From: an uncultured Alphaproteobacteria bacterium
GTDB taxonomy: Bacteria > Pseudomonadota > Alphaproteobacteria > VGEJ01
Assembly (NCBI GenBank): GCA_913041535.1
Contig: CAJWJK010000004.1
Coordinates: forward strand, 1-64,000
DNA: 64,000 bases
Direction: 5' to 3'
Positions 36,875 through 46,391 of this stretch are shown one piece after another. Position 1 is the stretch's first letter. The number at the start of each line of letters is the position of its first letter. A model generated the notes under the pieces. That model made no database searches, had not been told where the DNA came from, and worked only from the letters and a program-made list of their open reading frames with translations. The position numbers and the translations under genes are program-made.

Positions 36875-38074
36875 ATGGATACTAGCTCTTTAATTTTTGC
36901 CCTCATCGGAGTCTTCGGTGTCATACTTGCTGTTGCCATTCTCTTCACAATACGTAAACGCCACCATGATTCATCATTAACAGCGCACCTCCTCCGCACA
37001 ACAGAAGAGCTAACACGGTCCCAATCTGAGATTAATGGACGTATGGAAACTCTGGCCTCAAATATTACAGCTAGCCAGAGCTTGTTAAACAGGAACCTTC
37101 AGGATCGATTGGACTCAATATCAAATAGGATGGGCCAAAATCTTCAGGATACGGCGGCAAAAACGGCGAAAGGAATTGGTGCTCTTCAAACGCGCTTAAA
37201 TGTTATTGACCGAGCCCAGAAGAACATTACGGAGCTTTCAAGCCAGGTTGTAAGCCTGCAGGACATACTATCAAATAAGCAGGCGCGAGGCGCTTTTGGA
37301 CAGATTCAGTTGAATGATTTAGTCATATCCGCCCTACCACCATCAGCATACGAATTTGAATCTACCCTTTCCAATAGGCGACGGGTTGATTGCCTAATAA
37401 TGTTACCTAATCCACCGGGGCCTATAGGTGTGGATGCTAAGTTTCCGTTAGAGGGGTATCAAGCTCTACTGGCCGCCCCAGATGAATTAACAAGGAAGTC
37501 TGCACGACGTTCGTTTGCGTCTAACCTATTGAAACATATCTCTGATGTTGCAGATAAATATATTATTCCTGGCGAAACCGCTGAATCGGCGCTCATGTTT
37601 ATTCCGTCGGAAGCTGTTTATGCGGAACTCCATACCAACTTTATGGATGTACTGGATAGCTCTTACGCGGCAAAGGTATGGATCGTATCTCCAACCACTT
37701 TGATGGCAACCTTACATACAGTACGGGCCATCCTGAAAGACGTAAGGATGAGGGAACAGGCTCACTTAGTACAAAGAGAAGTAGGCATTCTTTTGCAAGA
37801 CGTCGCCCGACTGCATAAAAGAACTCACAACCTTGAGGCCCATTTAAACCGTACCCATGATGACGTACGAGAGATTCTTATTTCTTCAGAAAAAGTTTTA
37901 AGGCGTGGACAATCCATTGAGCAAGTTCAGGTCGAGCGAGTCTCGGATGAGAACAGCATAAGCATTGGAACCAATGAAAAAAACATTCATAAGAATGAAA
38001 AAAATAGGGCACATACCAAAGACCACTCCAATGTCGTAGGCTTGGATTTTCCTAGATCTGATCATGACGAATAG
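36875..38074 (+). CDS. rmuC: DNA recombination protein RmuC
   Basis: 399 residues. An N-terminal membrane helix (about 6-27), a coiled-coil stretch (about 35-130) and then the RmuC nuclease-like domain: GAFGQIQLNDLVISALPPSA, RVDCLIMLP, GPIGVDAKFPLEGYQALL (with the PD/ExK-like D-AKF), TAESALMFIPSEAVYAEL and SPTTLMATLHTVRAI. RmuC limits DNA inversions and handles aberrant ends. The last 40 residues are charged and low-complexity (KNEKNRAHTKDHS). Divergent from def with 137 bases between. Confidence 0.92.
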   Translation: MDTSSLIFALIGVFGVILAVAILFTIRKRHHDSSLTAHLLRTTEELTRSQSEINGRMETLASNITASQSLLNRNLQDRLDSISNRMGQNLQDTAAKTAKGIGALQTRLNVIDRAQKNITELSSQVVSLQDILSNKQARGAFGQIQLNDLVISALPPSAYEFESTLSNRRRVDCLIMLPNPPGPIGVDAKFPLEGYQALLAAPDELTRKSARRSFASNLLKHISDVADKYIIPGETAESALMFIPSEAVYAELHTNFMDVLDSSYAAKVWIVSPTTLMATLHTVRAILKDVRMREQAHLVQREVGILLQDVARLHKRTHNLEAHLNRTHDDVREILISSEKVLRRGQSIEQVQVERVSDENSISIGTNEKNIHKNEKNRAHTKDHSNVVGLDFPRSDHDE

Positions 38075-38338
38075 CATTGACCACGGTCACCGCATAAATG
38101 CGTTAAACCTGCGGGTAAATAGCATTTGATCTGCCGAGTACCACCTTATCCTCTTTTGAAGCTCAATCAACGAACAAATAAATCACTTACTGTTATCGAC
38201 TCGACGTTCCGAGAAGTAAAATTTTTTATTTGGCAATGTTGTACACATGTCATTGCCACCCTTTTAGGCGTTGGTTATGATCTAACTATTAGCTCTAGTG
38301 ATCATGTGGTTTCACAGTTGACTATCGGAGGAGAATTC

Positions 38339-38902
38339 ATGGCGCTCAATATGCAGACCGGGAAATTGGCGGATATTGCAAGCCTAGATCACATAAATAT
38401 TCTTACTAATGATGTAGACGGTTGCCGTCGCTTTTATGTGGATGCATTAGGATTCGAGGAAGGCTGGCGCCCAGAATTCCCAGAGCCAGGATTGTGGCTA
38501 TACCTAGGTTACTCTCCCGCCATACATATAATTGAAACCAAAGCGCCAGTACCAGCACACAATGGAAAGATTGGTGATGGTGCATCCGTATTTGGCCCTA
38601 AGGACAGTGGCGCAGTTGATCATATCGCATTCCGCGCTCACAACTTTGAGAAGTTTACTGCACGCCTTGATGCGCATGGTGTCGAGTGGCAAGACCGCGC
38701 AATTCCTGGGATGGATCTACACCAGCTGTTCTGTTACGACCCGCATGGGATCAAAGTGGAATTCAACTTTGAAGGCCAAGATCGGCCATGGAAAACCCTG
38801 CAGGAAGGCCACAAAGATATCTCAAAGTCTAAAGCAAAAGCCAAGATACGGCGGCCAGCTGCTAAAGCAAAGACTCGTAAGAGAGTGAAGGCCCACGCCT
38901 GA
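38339..38902 (+). CDS. VOC/glyoxalase-fold protein with a lysine-arginine-alanine tail
   Basis: 187 residues from the ATG at 38339, which has GGAGGAG six bases upstream; an open frame back to 38126 is not family-like. The VOC domain spans about 14-150: LDHINILTNDVDGCRRFYVD, LGFEEGWRPEFPEPGLWLYL, VDHIAFRAHNFE and LFCYDPHGIKVEFNFE, with possible metal ligands H17, H in VDHIAF and E in VEFNFE. Substrates in this superfamily range from methylglyoxal adducts to antibiotics and catechols. The last 25 residues alternate K, A, R (KSKAKAKIRRPAAKAK, TRKRVKAHA), like histone-H1-type tails, an odd addition. Confidence 0.75.
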   Translation: MALNMQTGKLADIASLDHINILTNDVDGCRRFYVDALGFEEGWRPEFPEPGLWLYLGYSPAIHIIETKAPVPAHNGKIGDGASVFGPKDSGAVDHIAFRAHNFEKFTARLDAHGVEWQDRAIPGMDLHQLFCYDPHGIKVEFNFEGQDRPWKTLQEGHKDISKSKAKAKIRRPAAKAKTRKRVKAHA

Positions 38903-38998
38903 CATAATCACATACGGACCATGACTTGGTTATTATACGGCCACGTAGTGAAGCACATAGGTGCAGTTACTTTGTGGTAGAGGTCGTGCTGACTAATA

Positions 38999-39502
38999 CT
39001 ATAAAAGCGAGCTAAACTCTCGAAGTATTTGTAGGTAGAGTTCCCTCTTAAAAGGAATAATAAGATCGGGCAACTGGGATGGAGCTGCCCATTTCCACTC
39101 CACAAATTCTGGGTGCTTAGTTTGGAGGTTGATCTCCTGATCAACACCTGAAAAACGCAATGCAAACCACTTCTGCCTTTGTCCCCGATAAGCGCCGTTC
39201 CAGAGTTTGCCTGCAAGTTCTTCAGGAAAATCGTACGTCAGCCAACCGTGGCTTTCGCAAAGGAACCTCACTTTTCGGGTGCCAATCTCCTCTTCTAGTT
39301 CACGTAATGCCGATGCGCGAGGCGACTCATTAGGCTCGACCCCCCCCTGCGGCATCTGCCAATAGTTGCTGGGAATGTCTATTCGCCGCGCTACAAATAC
39401 CTGATCATGCTTGTTAAGCACCATCATTCCGACTCCATCCCGATAGAGAGAGACAGCATTAGTCCGATCAGTATCTGACATCTTTTCAGTTCGTTTCATC
39501 AT
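38999..39502 (-). CDS. rppH: RNA pyrophosphohydrolase
   Basis: 167 residues. It removes pyrophosphate from 5'-triphosphate mRNA ends and so starts decay. The Nudix box is GGVEPNESPRASALRELEEE (53-72) followed by IGT, matching Gx5Ex7REUxEExGU. WQMPQGG and WLTYDFPEEL are RppH-type, as is QKWFALRF. The start may instead be an ATG at 39481; the longer one overlaps the end of yibQ. A homopolymer of seven C's occurs at about 39341-39347 in the coding strand complement. Confidence 0.92.
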   Translation of the reverse strand: MMKRTEKMSDTDRTNAVSLYRDGVGMMVLNKHDQVFVARRIDIPSNYWQMPQGGVEPNESPRASALRELEEEIGTRKVRFLCESHGWLTYDFPEELAGKLWNGAYRGQRQKWFALRFSGVDQEINLQTKHPEFVEWKWAAPSQLPDLIIPFKRELYLQILREFSSLL

Positions 39503-40694
39503 TTACCAAAGCTGAAATTGGCACAAGAACGAGCCCTTTAGACTCCAACGTTGAAGCCCATGCAGCAATACGTTCTATAGTTACAGGATACGGAGCACCA
39601 AGCCCCACAGCACTGCCAAAGTGCATTGCAATATGTTCTAATTCATACAACCTAGCATCAATGGAACCCCGTGACGCCTTAGTATCAAGAAAGCTGTTTA
39701 TTGCCGTATTGGGCAAACCCAACTCTGTTGCTACCTCCTGAAGAATATTTGATCGGACTGTACTGGCATCCAAGTATAATAAGCCTCGCAACTTCAATTC
39801 GGTGAGTATTGGTCTGACATGAACCGAAGAGCTGATAAAACGCGAGCCCAAAACGTTGATCACTCCAACATATCCAGAACCCCTACTAAGAAGCCATTCC
39901 AAGCGAACAAGATTCTCTGCGGTAGATAGCGTTGTAAGTAGAGCATGGGGACCGAGACGGGTCGTCGGATAACTATTGGACTCCATTGGGATTTGCAGCA
40001 ACACCTCATGACCAGCAGCTCGAGCCTGGCTCATCCAATCCGCGAGATTAGGGGCATAAGGCACAAAACCAAGTGTTACTGCACCCGGCAGTTGTTGTAT
40101 TGCAGCACGGGTTGCAGACTGACTATAACCCAATCGACAAAGAACAACCGCAATTCGCGGTCTTTCATCAAAGAATTCATTAACGCTTGTGCTGACTTGC
40201 TGCCCTTTTTCTCGGCCCGATCTAATAATTGGAGAAAATTCTAGGGAACCAGGGTCTAAACCTTTCTGTTCGATCAAACTAACACGAAGAGAAGCTATAC
40301 CCCCCCGAAACTGTTCACTGGACCAAACAGGCGTTGGTTTCAGCGACAGAGCCCTATGAGGTAGAGACGTGCTCTCATGACGTTTAAAAGTACCTTTAAC
40401 AGTGACTGATCCGAGCGATTCTCGTGAGGGATTAAGCTTGTCCTTAGTAAAGCGATCTATGTCAAACTGACCCTGTAAAGCTATCGTAATATTCTCGGAA
40501 ACCTCTTCCCAATCCCCTCGCTGAGAAATCATATAATGTATTTCTTCTACACTAGGTCTAAAGTCCGCTGCAGAAATATCATCAACGATTACGAAAATCC
40601 AAGTGATCGCGGCACCTAGTGTCACAACCAGAATCAATATAAAATTTTTCAGGTTATAAAAGCGGCCACGGTTGTGCTTGAGCTCCGTGCTCAT
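39486..40694 (-). CDS. Divergent polysaccharide deacetylase (YibQ/DUF610 family)
   Basis: 402 residues with one N-terminal membrane helix (about 18-38) and a periplasmic deacetylase-like domain (about 170-400). Family landmarks: RPRIAVVLCRLGYSQSATRA, LPGAVTLGFVPYAPNLADWM, GHEVLLQIPMESNSYPTTRL, GYVGVINVLGSRF, GLLYLDAST, and ISALV. Most members have Asp in the first strand motif (DDLG/SDLG); here it is CRLG, so a putative metal ligand is lost. Enzymatic activity is unproven for the family in any case. It lies between ctpA and rppH, its usual place, pointing to an envelope role. Confidence 0.78.
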   Translation of the reverse strand: MSTELKHNRGRFYNLKNFILILVVTLGAAITWIFVIVDDISAADFRPSVEEIHYMISQRGDWEEVSENITIALQGQFDIDRFTKDKLNPSRESLGSVTVKGTFKRHESTSLPHRALSLKPTPVWSSEQFRGGIASLRVSLIEQKGLDPGSLEFSPIIRSGREKGQQVSTSVNEFFDERPRIAVVLCRLGYSQSATRAAIQQLPGAVTLGFVPYAPNLADWMSQARAAGHEVLLQIPMESNSYPTTRLGPHALLTTLSTAENLVRLEWLLSRGSGYVGVINVLGSRFISSSVHVRPILTELKLRGLLYLDASTVRSNILQEVATELGLPNTAINSFLDTKASRGSIDARLYELEHIAMHFGSAVGLGAPYPVTIERIAAWASTLESKGLVLVPISALVNDETN

Positions 40695-40762
40695 TCGATT
40701 CGCCTCAAGACTCTCAGATGGACCCAGGCTGAGGCAAATCTTTAAAAATCACAATAATGACG

Positions 40763-42049
40763 CTAATTAGAGCTGCTACGCCCAAACAAGGATAAACCAT
40801 GCAGAAGGTCCAGGGCTCTGGCGAGCTGGTAATCCTCATTTGACTCTCCGCTGCGAATCCTTGATTCTTTCTCGCTACCACTGTCATAAACATCCTCTTT
40901 GTCAAGGCGATTGGGAAGATTCACTTCTCTGTGTCCAGAAGCTAACTCAACCTCTTCGAGACGGACTTGAGAAACTTCAATATCTGGCTCAATTCCTTTA
41001 ACTTGTATAGATCTCCCTGAGGGGGTGTAGTACCGAGAAGTTGTCAGGCGTAAAGCACCACGATCAGATAGCGGAGTAACTGTCTGCACAGACCCTTTAC
41101 CAAAAGAGGTCGTGCCAATTATTACTGCACGCTTATGGTCTTGAAGAGCACCAGCTAAGATCTCTGCTGCCGAAGCAGATCCACCATTGATTAATACAAT
41201 GAGTGGCTTTCCTTTGGTTATATCCCCTCGCTTGGCATTATAACGCGAAATGTTTCCTCGGCTGCGCCCGCGCGTAGATACTATTTCCCCCTGTTCAAGA
41301 AACAAATCTGAAACCCTAACCGCCTGTTCCAATAACCCACCAGGGTTATTCCTTAGATCGATTACAAAGCCCTCCAGATCGTTTTCTAATTCAGAACGCA
41401 ACTCAGCAACTGCCCTTTTTACATCATCCGACGTTTCTTCACTGAAACTTGTGATCCGAAGATACCCGGCGTGCCCCTCTTGTCTCCATCGAACAGATCG
41501 TAGCTTTATAACAGCCCGCGTGATGACCAATTCAAAAGGTTCCTCGACGTTTTCCCTCTGTATCCTGACTTCAATCATTGAGTCAACTGGACCACGCATA
41601 CGCTCAACAGCTTCTGTCAAAGTCAATCCCAAAACTGGTTCCTTATCAAGGTGCGTGATAAAATCGCCAGCCATTACGCCGGCCCTATATGCCGGCGTAT
41701 CGTCAATGGGGGATATAACTTTAACCAACCCGTTCTCCATTGTTACCTCAATCCCAAGACCACCAAATGAGCCACGCGTTTGCACTTGCATCTCACGAAA
41801 ATTTTTGGGATTCAAATACGCAGAATGAGGATCTAGAGAAAGAAGCATTCCATTAATAGCAGCTTCAATTAGCGTAGCATCGTCGACATCTTCAACATAC
41901 TCAGACCGAACTCGCTCAAAAATATCTCCAAACAATTCTAGCTGCTCATACGTCTCTGAACTGGCAGCCTGTAGAGACGTGAATTCAGTGATAGAAAGCA
42001 TAACGCTGACTACCAGAACCACTATGCGCGTGTTTTTTAACATATGCAT
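40763..42049 (-). CDS. ctpA: Carboxyl-terminal processing protease CtpA (S41 family)
   Basis: 428 residues with a signal peptide (about 1-29). It trims or degrades periplasmic proteins, in other bacteria often murein hydrolases. A PDZ domain lies at about 88-168 (GGLGIEVTMENGLVKVISP, DDTPAYRAGVMAGDFI), and the catalytic Ser/Lys pair is S293 in NGGSASAAEILAG and K318 in TSFGKGSVQTV, 25 apart as expected. The C-terminal region is charged. ATG overlaps the envC stop by one base (TGATG), so the two are coupled. Confidence 0.93.
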   Translation of the reverse strand: MHMLKNTRIVVLVVSVMLSITEFTSLQAASSETYEQLELFGDIFERVRSEYVEDVDDATLIEAAINGMLLSLDPHSAYLNPKNFREMQVQTRGSFGGLGIEVTMENGLVKVISPIDDTPAYRAGVMAGDFITHLDKEPVLGLTLTEAVERMRGPVDSMIEVRIQRENVEEPFELVITRAVIKLRSVRWRQEGHAGYLRITSFSEETSDDVKRAVAELRSELENDLEGFVIDLRNNPGGLLEQAVRVSDLFLEQGEIVSTRGRSRGNISRYNAKRGDITKGKPLIVLINGGSASAAEILAGALQDHKRAVIIGTTSFGKGSVQTVTPLSDRGALRLTTSRYYTPSGRSIQVKGIEPDIEVSQVRLEEVELASGHREVNLPNRLDKEDVYDSGSEKESRIRSGESNEDYQLARALDLLHGLSLFGRSSSN

Positions 42050-43242
42050 CAGCCTCTCACCTCGCTAGACCCCTCTAATAACCATGCGAGAGGGTTCACC
42101 GGTTCGCCTTCCCGACGCACTTCCACGTATAGAACGGGTCTCTCTTCACGGTCACTCATTCGACCAATCGGTTCACCGGCCAGCACCCATTGGCCTACCA
42201 CACTATCAATTACGTCCATACCCGCAAGCAACGTATGATATCCCCCACCGTGAGCGATTATCAAGAGACGTCCATATGATCGAAATACACCAGCATAAAC
42301 AATATGGCCATCATGTGAGGCTATAACTTTTGCCCCCGAATACGCCTCTATGGAAATACCACTTCTAGGAACACCAAGTTCGCTAATCTCCCCATACGCT
42401 CTTACCAACCGACCCCAAACTGGCGGTGGCAGTTCGCCCTTCAGTGTAGCAAAGGGCACGGAACTTGGGGAAAGTCTTTCAGAATAGCTAGTCTTATCCA
42501 GTGACCATAAGTTGCCTTTTGCATCAGACAGCCGCTTAACCAAGGTTCGTAAATCCTCCGCCTCTCCAGCTAATTGTTCTAGCTGCATCTCTGCTTCCAG
42601 AGCTTCTTTTTGTACCCGTTGACGAACTAATGCTTTACGATCGAGTAAATGGCTGATCAGCTCCTGCTCCCTGCGTAACGCCTCCATAGCATCACTAAGC
42701 TCACCTTGTTGAAGAATAATATTACGACGCACCTTATCTATTGATGCAGCGGCGACCCCTAGACGATCCGCTCTTTGTTTCAAAATAGGTATAGTGGAAA
42801 CTAGTAATCTGAAACTTCTAACCGTATCAACTGCCACCGACGGACTCAAAGCAAATGCCTCTTTAGGCCGACGACTGAGCCGCATGAGAGCACCAAGTGT
42901 ATGCGGAATTGTTCGTACCGTAGCATTAAGCTTTGCCACCTTAATCGCTTTCTCATCTCGTAGGCGCGATAATTCATCTTCTAACTTTGAAACCTCAACC
43001 TCTCGCGTTCGTGCCGATGCCGCGGCAGAGATTAGGTTACGACGGAGAGCCGTAAGTTCAGCCTCCACACGAGCAACATCAGCCTCAAGAGTTTGGTGTC
43101 GAGTACGACCATCGTCCAATTTCTGTTCTAACTCCCTCAAGAGGTCTTCATTTGACAAATCCTGAGCAGGTAGTGAAGTCAGAACCTGATTGCTTAGAAC
43201 TAAGCACACAACGGGGAGCAACCATTTCGCGCGACATCGCAC
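42049..43242 (-). CDS. envC: EnvC-type murein hydrolase activator with degenerate LytM domain
   Basis: 397 residues. A signal peptide (about 1-27, LPAQ end) is followed by two stretches of coiled coil (about 30-110 and 150-240) and a LytM/M23 domain at about 280-395. In the M23 fold the zinc ligands should be H-x3-D and H-x-H; here the second motif region is LYVEVRREGEPVNP, with Tyr where the active enzymes have His, so it is non-catalytic like E. coli EnvC. It should activate cell-wall amidases at the septum, controlled by FtsEX. Starts with GTG. Operon with ctpA. Confidence 0.9.
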   Translation of the reverse strand: MRCRAKWLLPVVCLVLSNQVLTSLPAQDLSNEDLLRELEQKLDDGRTRHQTLEADVARVEAELTALRRNLISAAASARTREVEVSKLEDELSRLRDEKAIKVAKLNATVRTIPHTLGALMRLSRRPKEAFALSPSVAVDTVRSFRLLVSTIPILKQRADRLGVAAASIDKVRRNIILQQGELSDAMEALRREQELISHLLDRKALVRQRVQKEALEAEMQLEQLAGEAEDLRTLVKRLSDAKGNLWSLDKTSYSERLSPSSVPFATLKGELPPPVWGRLVRAYGEISELGVPRSGISIEAYSGAKVIASHDGHIVYAGVFRSYGRLLIIAHGGGYHTLLAGMDVIDSVVGQWVLAGEPIGRMSDREERPVLYVEVRREGEPVNPLAWLLEGSSEVRG

Positions 43243-43270
43243 GAGAACTCTAGCCCCTCTCTAACCAGAC

Positions 43271-43603
43271 CTAAAAACGGCCGCGAGTAGTGAAATCCAA
43301 CACACACACACTCTTGATTGTGGGAACTATCTTGTCCTTCATCGACAAATGCACCTCATTAGTCTGGTACCTTTCGTGATCGCGAACAGTCTTGAAGCTA
43401 CACGCTAAGACATGAGTATAACCTTGTCCGCAGCCATCAAAGTTGTATTTTGCCGAGTAAGTCTCTGCGGTGTTTGGCCCAAACGTGATGCTCGTGCAGC
43501 CATTTGAAACTCTTCTCATACGGCCAACGAATCTTTTTAACAACTGAGTCCCCTCGTCTACTCGGCCTCGCTTAAACCTTATTAGAACATGGTGGTGAAA
43601 CAT
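43271..43603 (-). CDS. Dabb (stress-responsive alpha/beta barrel) domain protein, copy 1
   Basis: 110 residues from the ATG at 43603; a TTG two codons upstream is the alternative. MFHHHVLIRFKRG at the start, then YTHVLACSFKTVRDHERYQT and a C-terminal VCVLDFTT are typical of the small dimeric Dabb fold. It shares a clear pattern with its upstream neighbour (FHHxVLxxFKRG, EKYxAKxxxxGxxQGxTHV-like), so the two arose by tandem duplication. Function unknown; plant and bacterial relatives bind small hydrophobic ligands. Six bases after the other copy and 28 bases before envC. Confidence 0.72.
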   Translation of the reverse strand: MFHHHVLIRFKRGRVDEGTQLLKRFVGRMRRVSNGCTSITFGPNTAETYSAKYNFDGCGQGYTHVLACSFKTVRDHERYQTNEVHLSMKDKIVPTIKSVCVLDFTTRGRF

Positions 43604-43609
43604 GCTCAA

Positions 43610-43936
43610 TTAATCCCGTGTTATGTAATCGCAAACCTGGTAATCCTTTGTAACTTTGGCTAAAGGCTCCACAATTCCCTCGTGAGTCTTCGACTCCTGA
43701 TACTTGTCATGTGCTTTAGCATTTTCGTGCACAGAGACAAAGACATGCGTAAAACCTTGTGACATGCCTTTAGAAAAATGTTTTGCCGTATACTTTTCAC
43801 AAAAATTTTCTCCGTAGAAGCAACTAACGGCACCAGGCACATCCTTCATTACATCGCGGCAAAACCTTTTCATGCGACGATGGATTCCTTTATCGTAGCC
43901 ACGCTTAAACTTAAATAACACAATATGATGAAACAT
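43610..43936 (-). CDS. Dabb (stress-responsive alpha/beta barrel) domain protein, copy 2
   Basis: 108 residues. MFHHIVLFKFKRGYDKGIHR, KYTAKHFSKGMSQGFTHVFV, and HDKYQESKTHEGIVEPLAKV mark the Dabb domain. It is the tandem paralogue of the gene at 43271-43603. The pair lies between trpE(G) and envC, all leftwards, but neither neighbour suggests a role. Its ATG has no strong ribosome site. Confidence 0.75.
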   Translation of the reverse strand: MFHHIVLFKFKRGYDKGIHRRMKRFCRDVMKDVPGAVSCFYGENFCEKYTAKHFSKGMSQGFTHVFVSVHENAKAHDKYQESKTHEGIVEPLAKVTKDYQVCDYITRD

Positions 43937-44052
43937 TTCTCAAATCCCCCTAACCAGTAAACCTCAGATTCCCTAGTAATTAGTTAATTAACTATGATTG
44001 AGCATGAACACCGAAACAAATGACGGAGAGTGTGTCAATCCAAGCACTCCGC

Positions 44053-46242
44053 TCACGCTATGTTAAACATAACATTACCAATGATGCGTGTCCCTAGATC
44101 ATCACTCATTGATAGAATAGACTCCGGGTGAAATTGAACAGCCGTAATAGGTAACTCACGGTGTTGTATTCCCATTATAAGATTGTCAGAGGTCCAAGCA
44201 GTCACCTCCAAGACAGAAGGGAGCGAATCCCTAACAGCAATCAACGAATGGTATGCCCCCACTTCACATGGATTTGGAAGATCTCTAAAAATCCCAGAGT
44301 TATTGTGAGATACAGACCAAGTTTTACCATGACGAGGCTCATCAAGCACGGCCAAGCGACCGCCATACGCTTCAAAAATTCCCTGTAAGCCCAGGCATAC
44401 ACCGAACTGGGGAACACCTGCATCTGCAAGAGCCAACACAATCTCTGATACCCCAAAATGCTCTGGCCGACCAGGCCCCGGCGAGTGGACGACGAGATCT
44501 GGTTGAGCCTCTAATACACGATCTAGTCCTACTCCAGCACGATAAGTACGAACATTGGCGCCTTGTTGTCGAAAGTAATCGCCAAGAGTGTGCACAAAGG
44601 AGTCTTCGTTATCAATCATCACAATACGATGGTTACCGGCCATCGGTTTAACCGATGAAGATTGAACCTCCGACACTGCTTCACCGGCTATAGCACTAAA
44701 GAACGGGGTGGCTTTTATTCGTGTCTCCGTTGCCTCTTCAAAGCCATCAGAATCCCAAACCAATGTAGCACCAGCACGATAATGTGCTACGCCGTCACAA
44801 ATATGAACTGTCCGAATTGTAATTCCCGTATTAATTCCGCCGTTGAGCAGCAGACCTCCTACAGCACCCCCGTACCATTGCCGAGGCGTTGCTTCCATCT
44901 CTTCAATAAGCTGTACTGCTTTCTTTTTCGGCGCACCCGTCAGGGTTACGGCCCACATATGGCTAAGAAACGCATCAATTCCATCATATTCTGGACGTAA
45001 ACGACCTTCGACATGATCAACAGTGTGAAATAAGCCCGCATAACGCTCTATAGTTCGACGAGATAGCAACCGAATCGACCCTGGAACACAGACCCTCGAT
45101 TTATCGTTCCGATCAACGTCAGTACACATAGTAAGCTCAACTTCATCCTTTTCAGAATTGTATAGCTCACGGATCCGTGCAGCATCCTCCATAGCATTTT
45201 TCCCACGGCGAACTGTACCGGATATGGGGCACGATTCGACCCGATCATCTTCAACGCGCACAAACATCTCTGGCGATGTGCCCACCAACTGCTCATCCCC
45301 AAACTGCAGAATGAACTCATAGGGACTAGGATTAGCGGAGCGAAGGCGTTCGAAAAGCGCAGATGGTGGGAGCTGGTACGGCACTATAAATTGGCGGCTA
45401 AGTACAATTTCAAAGATATCGCCGACCTTTATGCGGTTTCGAGCTGCATCAACCTTTGCAGCATAACGATCATCAGCGTGATCTGTTTGAATATCCAAAA
45501 CAGGCGGTTCTTTTGACACCGCGACGGGTGTAATTGGTTTAAAGGCCTTACGGGATGCATTAACGGTACTAACCGTACCCGAAGAAAACTCAAAATCTAC
45601 TTGCCTGGCCGTCTCTTTTCTACGATCTAAAATACACATCGAATCCGGCATATAAAGCCTTAAATCTGCCGTGTCTGATTCACGAGAGAGACACAGTTCA
45701 ACCTGTTCAAACTGATGAATAAGGTCATAACCAAACGCACCATAGAGTCCGAGCAAGTTATCTTGTATACCGGAAAAAGAGTTAATGAACCGACGTAAAG
45801 GACTGAACAACGATGGCTGCTTACTACGCTCCTCCTCAGAGAACCACTCAGTTGTCTCATTTATTTCAAATCTTGTCTCACGAATATCATCTAAAACCAC
45901 CTTACAATCCGACCCCATTAGTATAGGGCGGAAAATGTCAAGTAAACGTTCCCCTCTTTCATTTAGGGCAATAACGGAGAATTGACGGGCACGCGCGTTT
46001 ATCTCTAAGGGTGGATTCAAAAACCCAAACGCCCAACGAGAGTAACGATCCGGATATTCAACACCAGATGAAAAATACCCCCCGCGCTCGGTGTTAAGCT
46101 TCTCCGCGACAAAATCAATGCCTTCGGAAAAGGAGATCTCCGATATTTTCCGCTCAATGGTTACGCCGACGCTATTGCTGAACGTGTATCCCATCTCACC
46201 TACTTTGACATATTGTTCGTCCGTACACACCACACCGTACAC
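44053..46242 (-). CDS. trpE(G): Fused anthranilate synthase TrpE-TrpG
   Basis: 729 residues. It makes anthranilate from chorismate and glutamine, the first step of tryptophan synthesis. The TrpE part (about 1-510) includes VLSRQFIVPYQLPPSALFER, SPEMFVRVEDDRVESCPISG, ELTMCTDVDRNDKSRVC and TLTGAPKKKAVQLIEEME; the TrpG glutamine amidotransferase (about 535-729) has the triad C616 (FGVCLGLQ), H705 and E707 (QFHPES). The single-chain form is known from rhizobia and other alphaproteobacteria. The GTG start shown and an ATG at 46194 are both possible. I saw no tryptophan-rich leader peptide upstream. Confidence 0.94.
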   Translation of the reverse strand: MYGVVCTDEQYVKVGEMGYTFSNSVGVTIERKISEISFSEGIDFVAEKLNTERGGYFSSGVEYPDRYSRWAFGFLNPPLEINARARQFSVIALNERGERLLDIFRPILMGSDCKVVLDDIRETRFEINETTEWFSEEERSKQPSLFSPLRRFINSFSGIQDNLLGLYGAFGYDLIHQFEQVELCLSRESDTADLRLYMPDSMCILDRRKETARQVDFEFSSGTVSTVNASRKAFKPITPVAVSKEPPVLDIQTDHADDRYAAKVDAARNRIKVGDIFEIVLSRQFIVPYQLPPSALFERLRSANPSPYEFILQFGDEQLVGTSPEMFVRVEDDRVESCPISGTVRRGKNAMEDAARIRELYNSEKDEVELTMCTDVDRNDKSRVCVPGSIRLLSRRTIERYAGLFHTVDHVEGRLRPEYDGIDAFLSHMWAVTLTGAPKKKAVQLIEEMEATPRQWYGGAVGGLLLNGGINTGITIRTVHICDGVAHYRAGATLVWDSDGFEEATETRIKATPFFSAIAGEAVSEVQSSSVKPMAGNHRIVMIDNEDSFVHTLGDYFRQQGANVRTYRAGVGLDRVLEAQPDLVVHSPGPGRPEHFGVSEIVLALADAGVPQFGVCLGLQGIFEAYGGRLAVLDEPRHGKTWSVSHNNSGIFRDLPNPCEVGAYHSLIAVRDSLPSVLEVTAWTSDNLIMGIQHRELPITAVQFHPESILSMSDDLGTRIIGNVMFNIA

Positions 46243-46391
46243 GTTTGCAGAAGTATCGGCACGCGCTATTCAACACTAAAGACCTCACAGAACCCCAATC
46301 CAAACATCTAACACCTGAACCTCAAACCGCCGCACCTGAAAATTACCAACGCATATCATCAAGTGCATTCAACAATGATGCGAATCACAGC

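Noticed and set aside
38126-38338. N-terminal extension of the VOC protein
   Set aside because: The extra 71 codons are not family-like, whereas GGAGGAG sits just before the ATG at 38339.
41250-41828. 192-codon plus-strand open frame inside ctpA
   Set aside because: Lies entirely antisense to a well-conserved protease gene and shows no family motifs.
46243-46391. Possible tryptophan attenuator upstream of trpE(G)
   Set aside because: Only a tiny ATG-CGT-TGG-TAA frame and no run of Trp codons followed by alternative hairpins; the rhizobial leader with consecutive Trp codons is absent.
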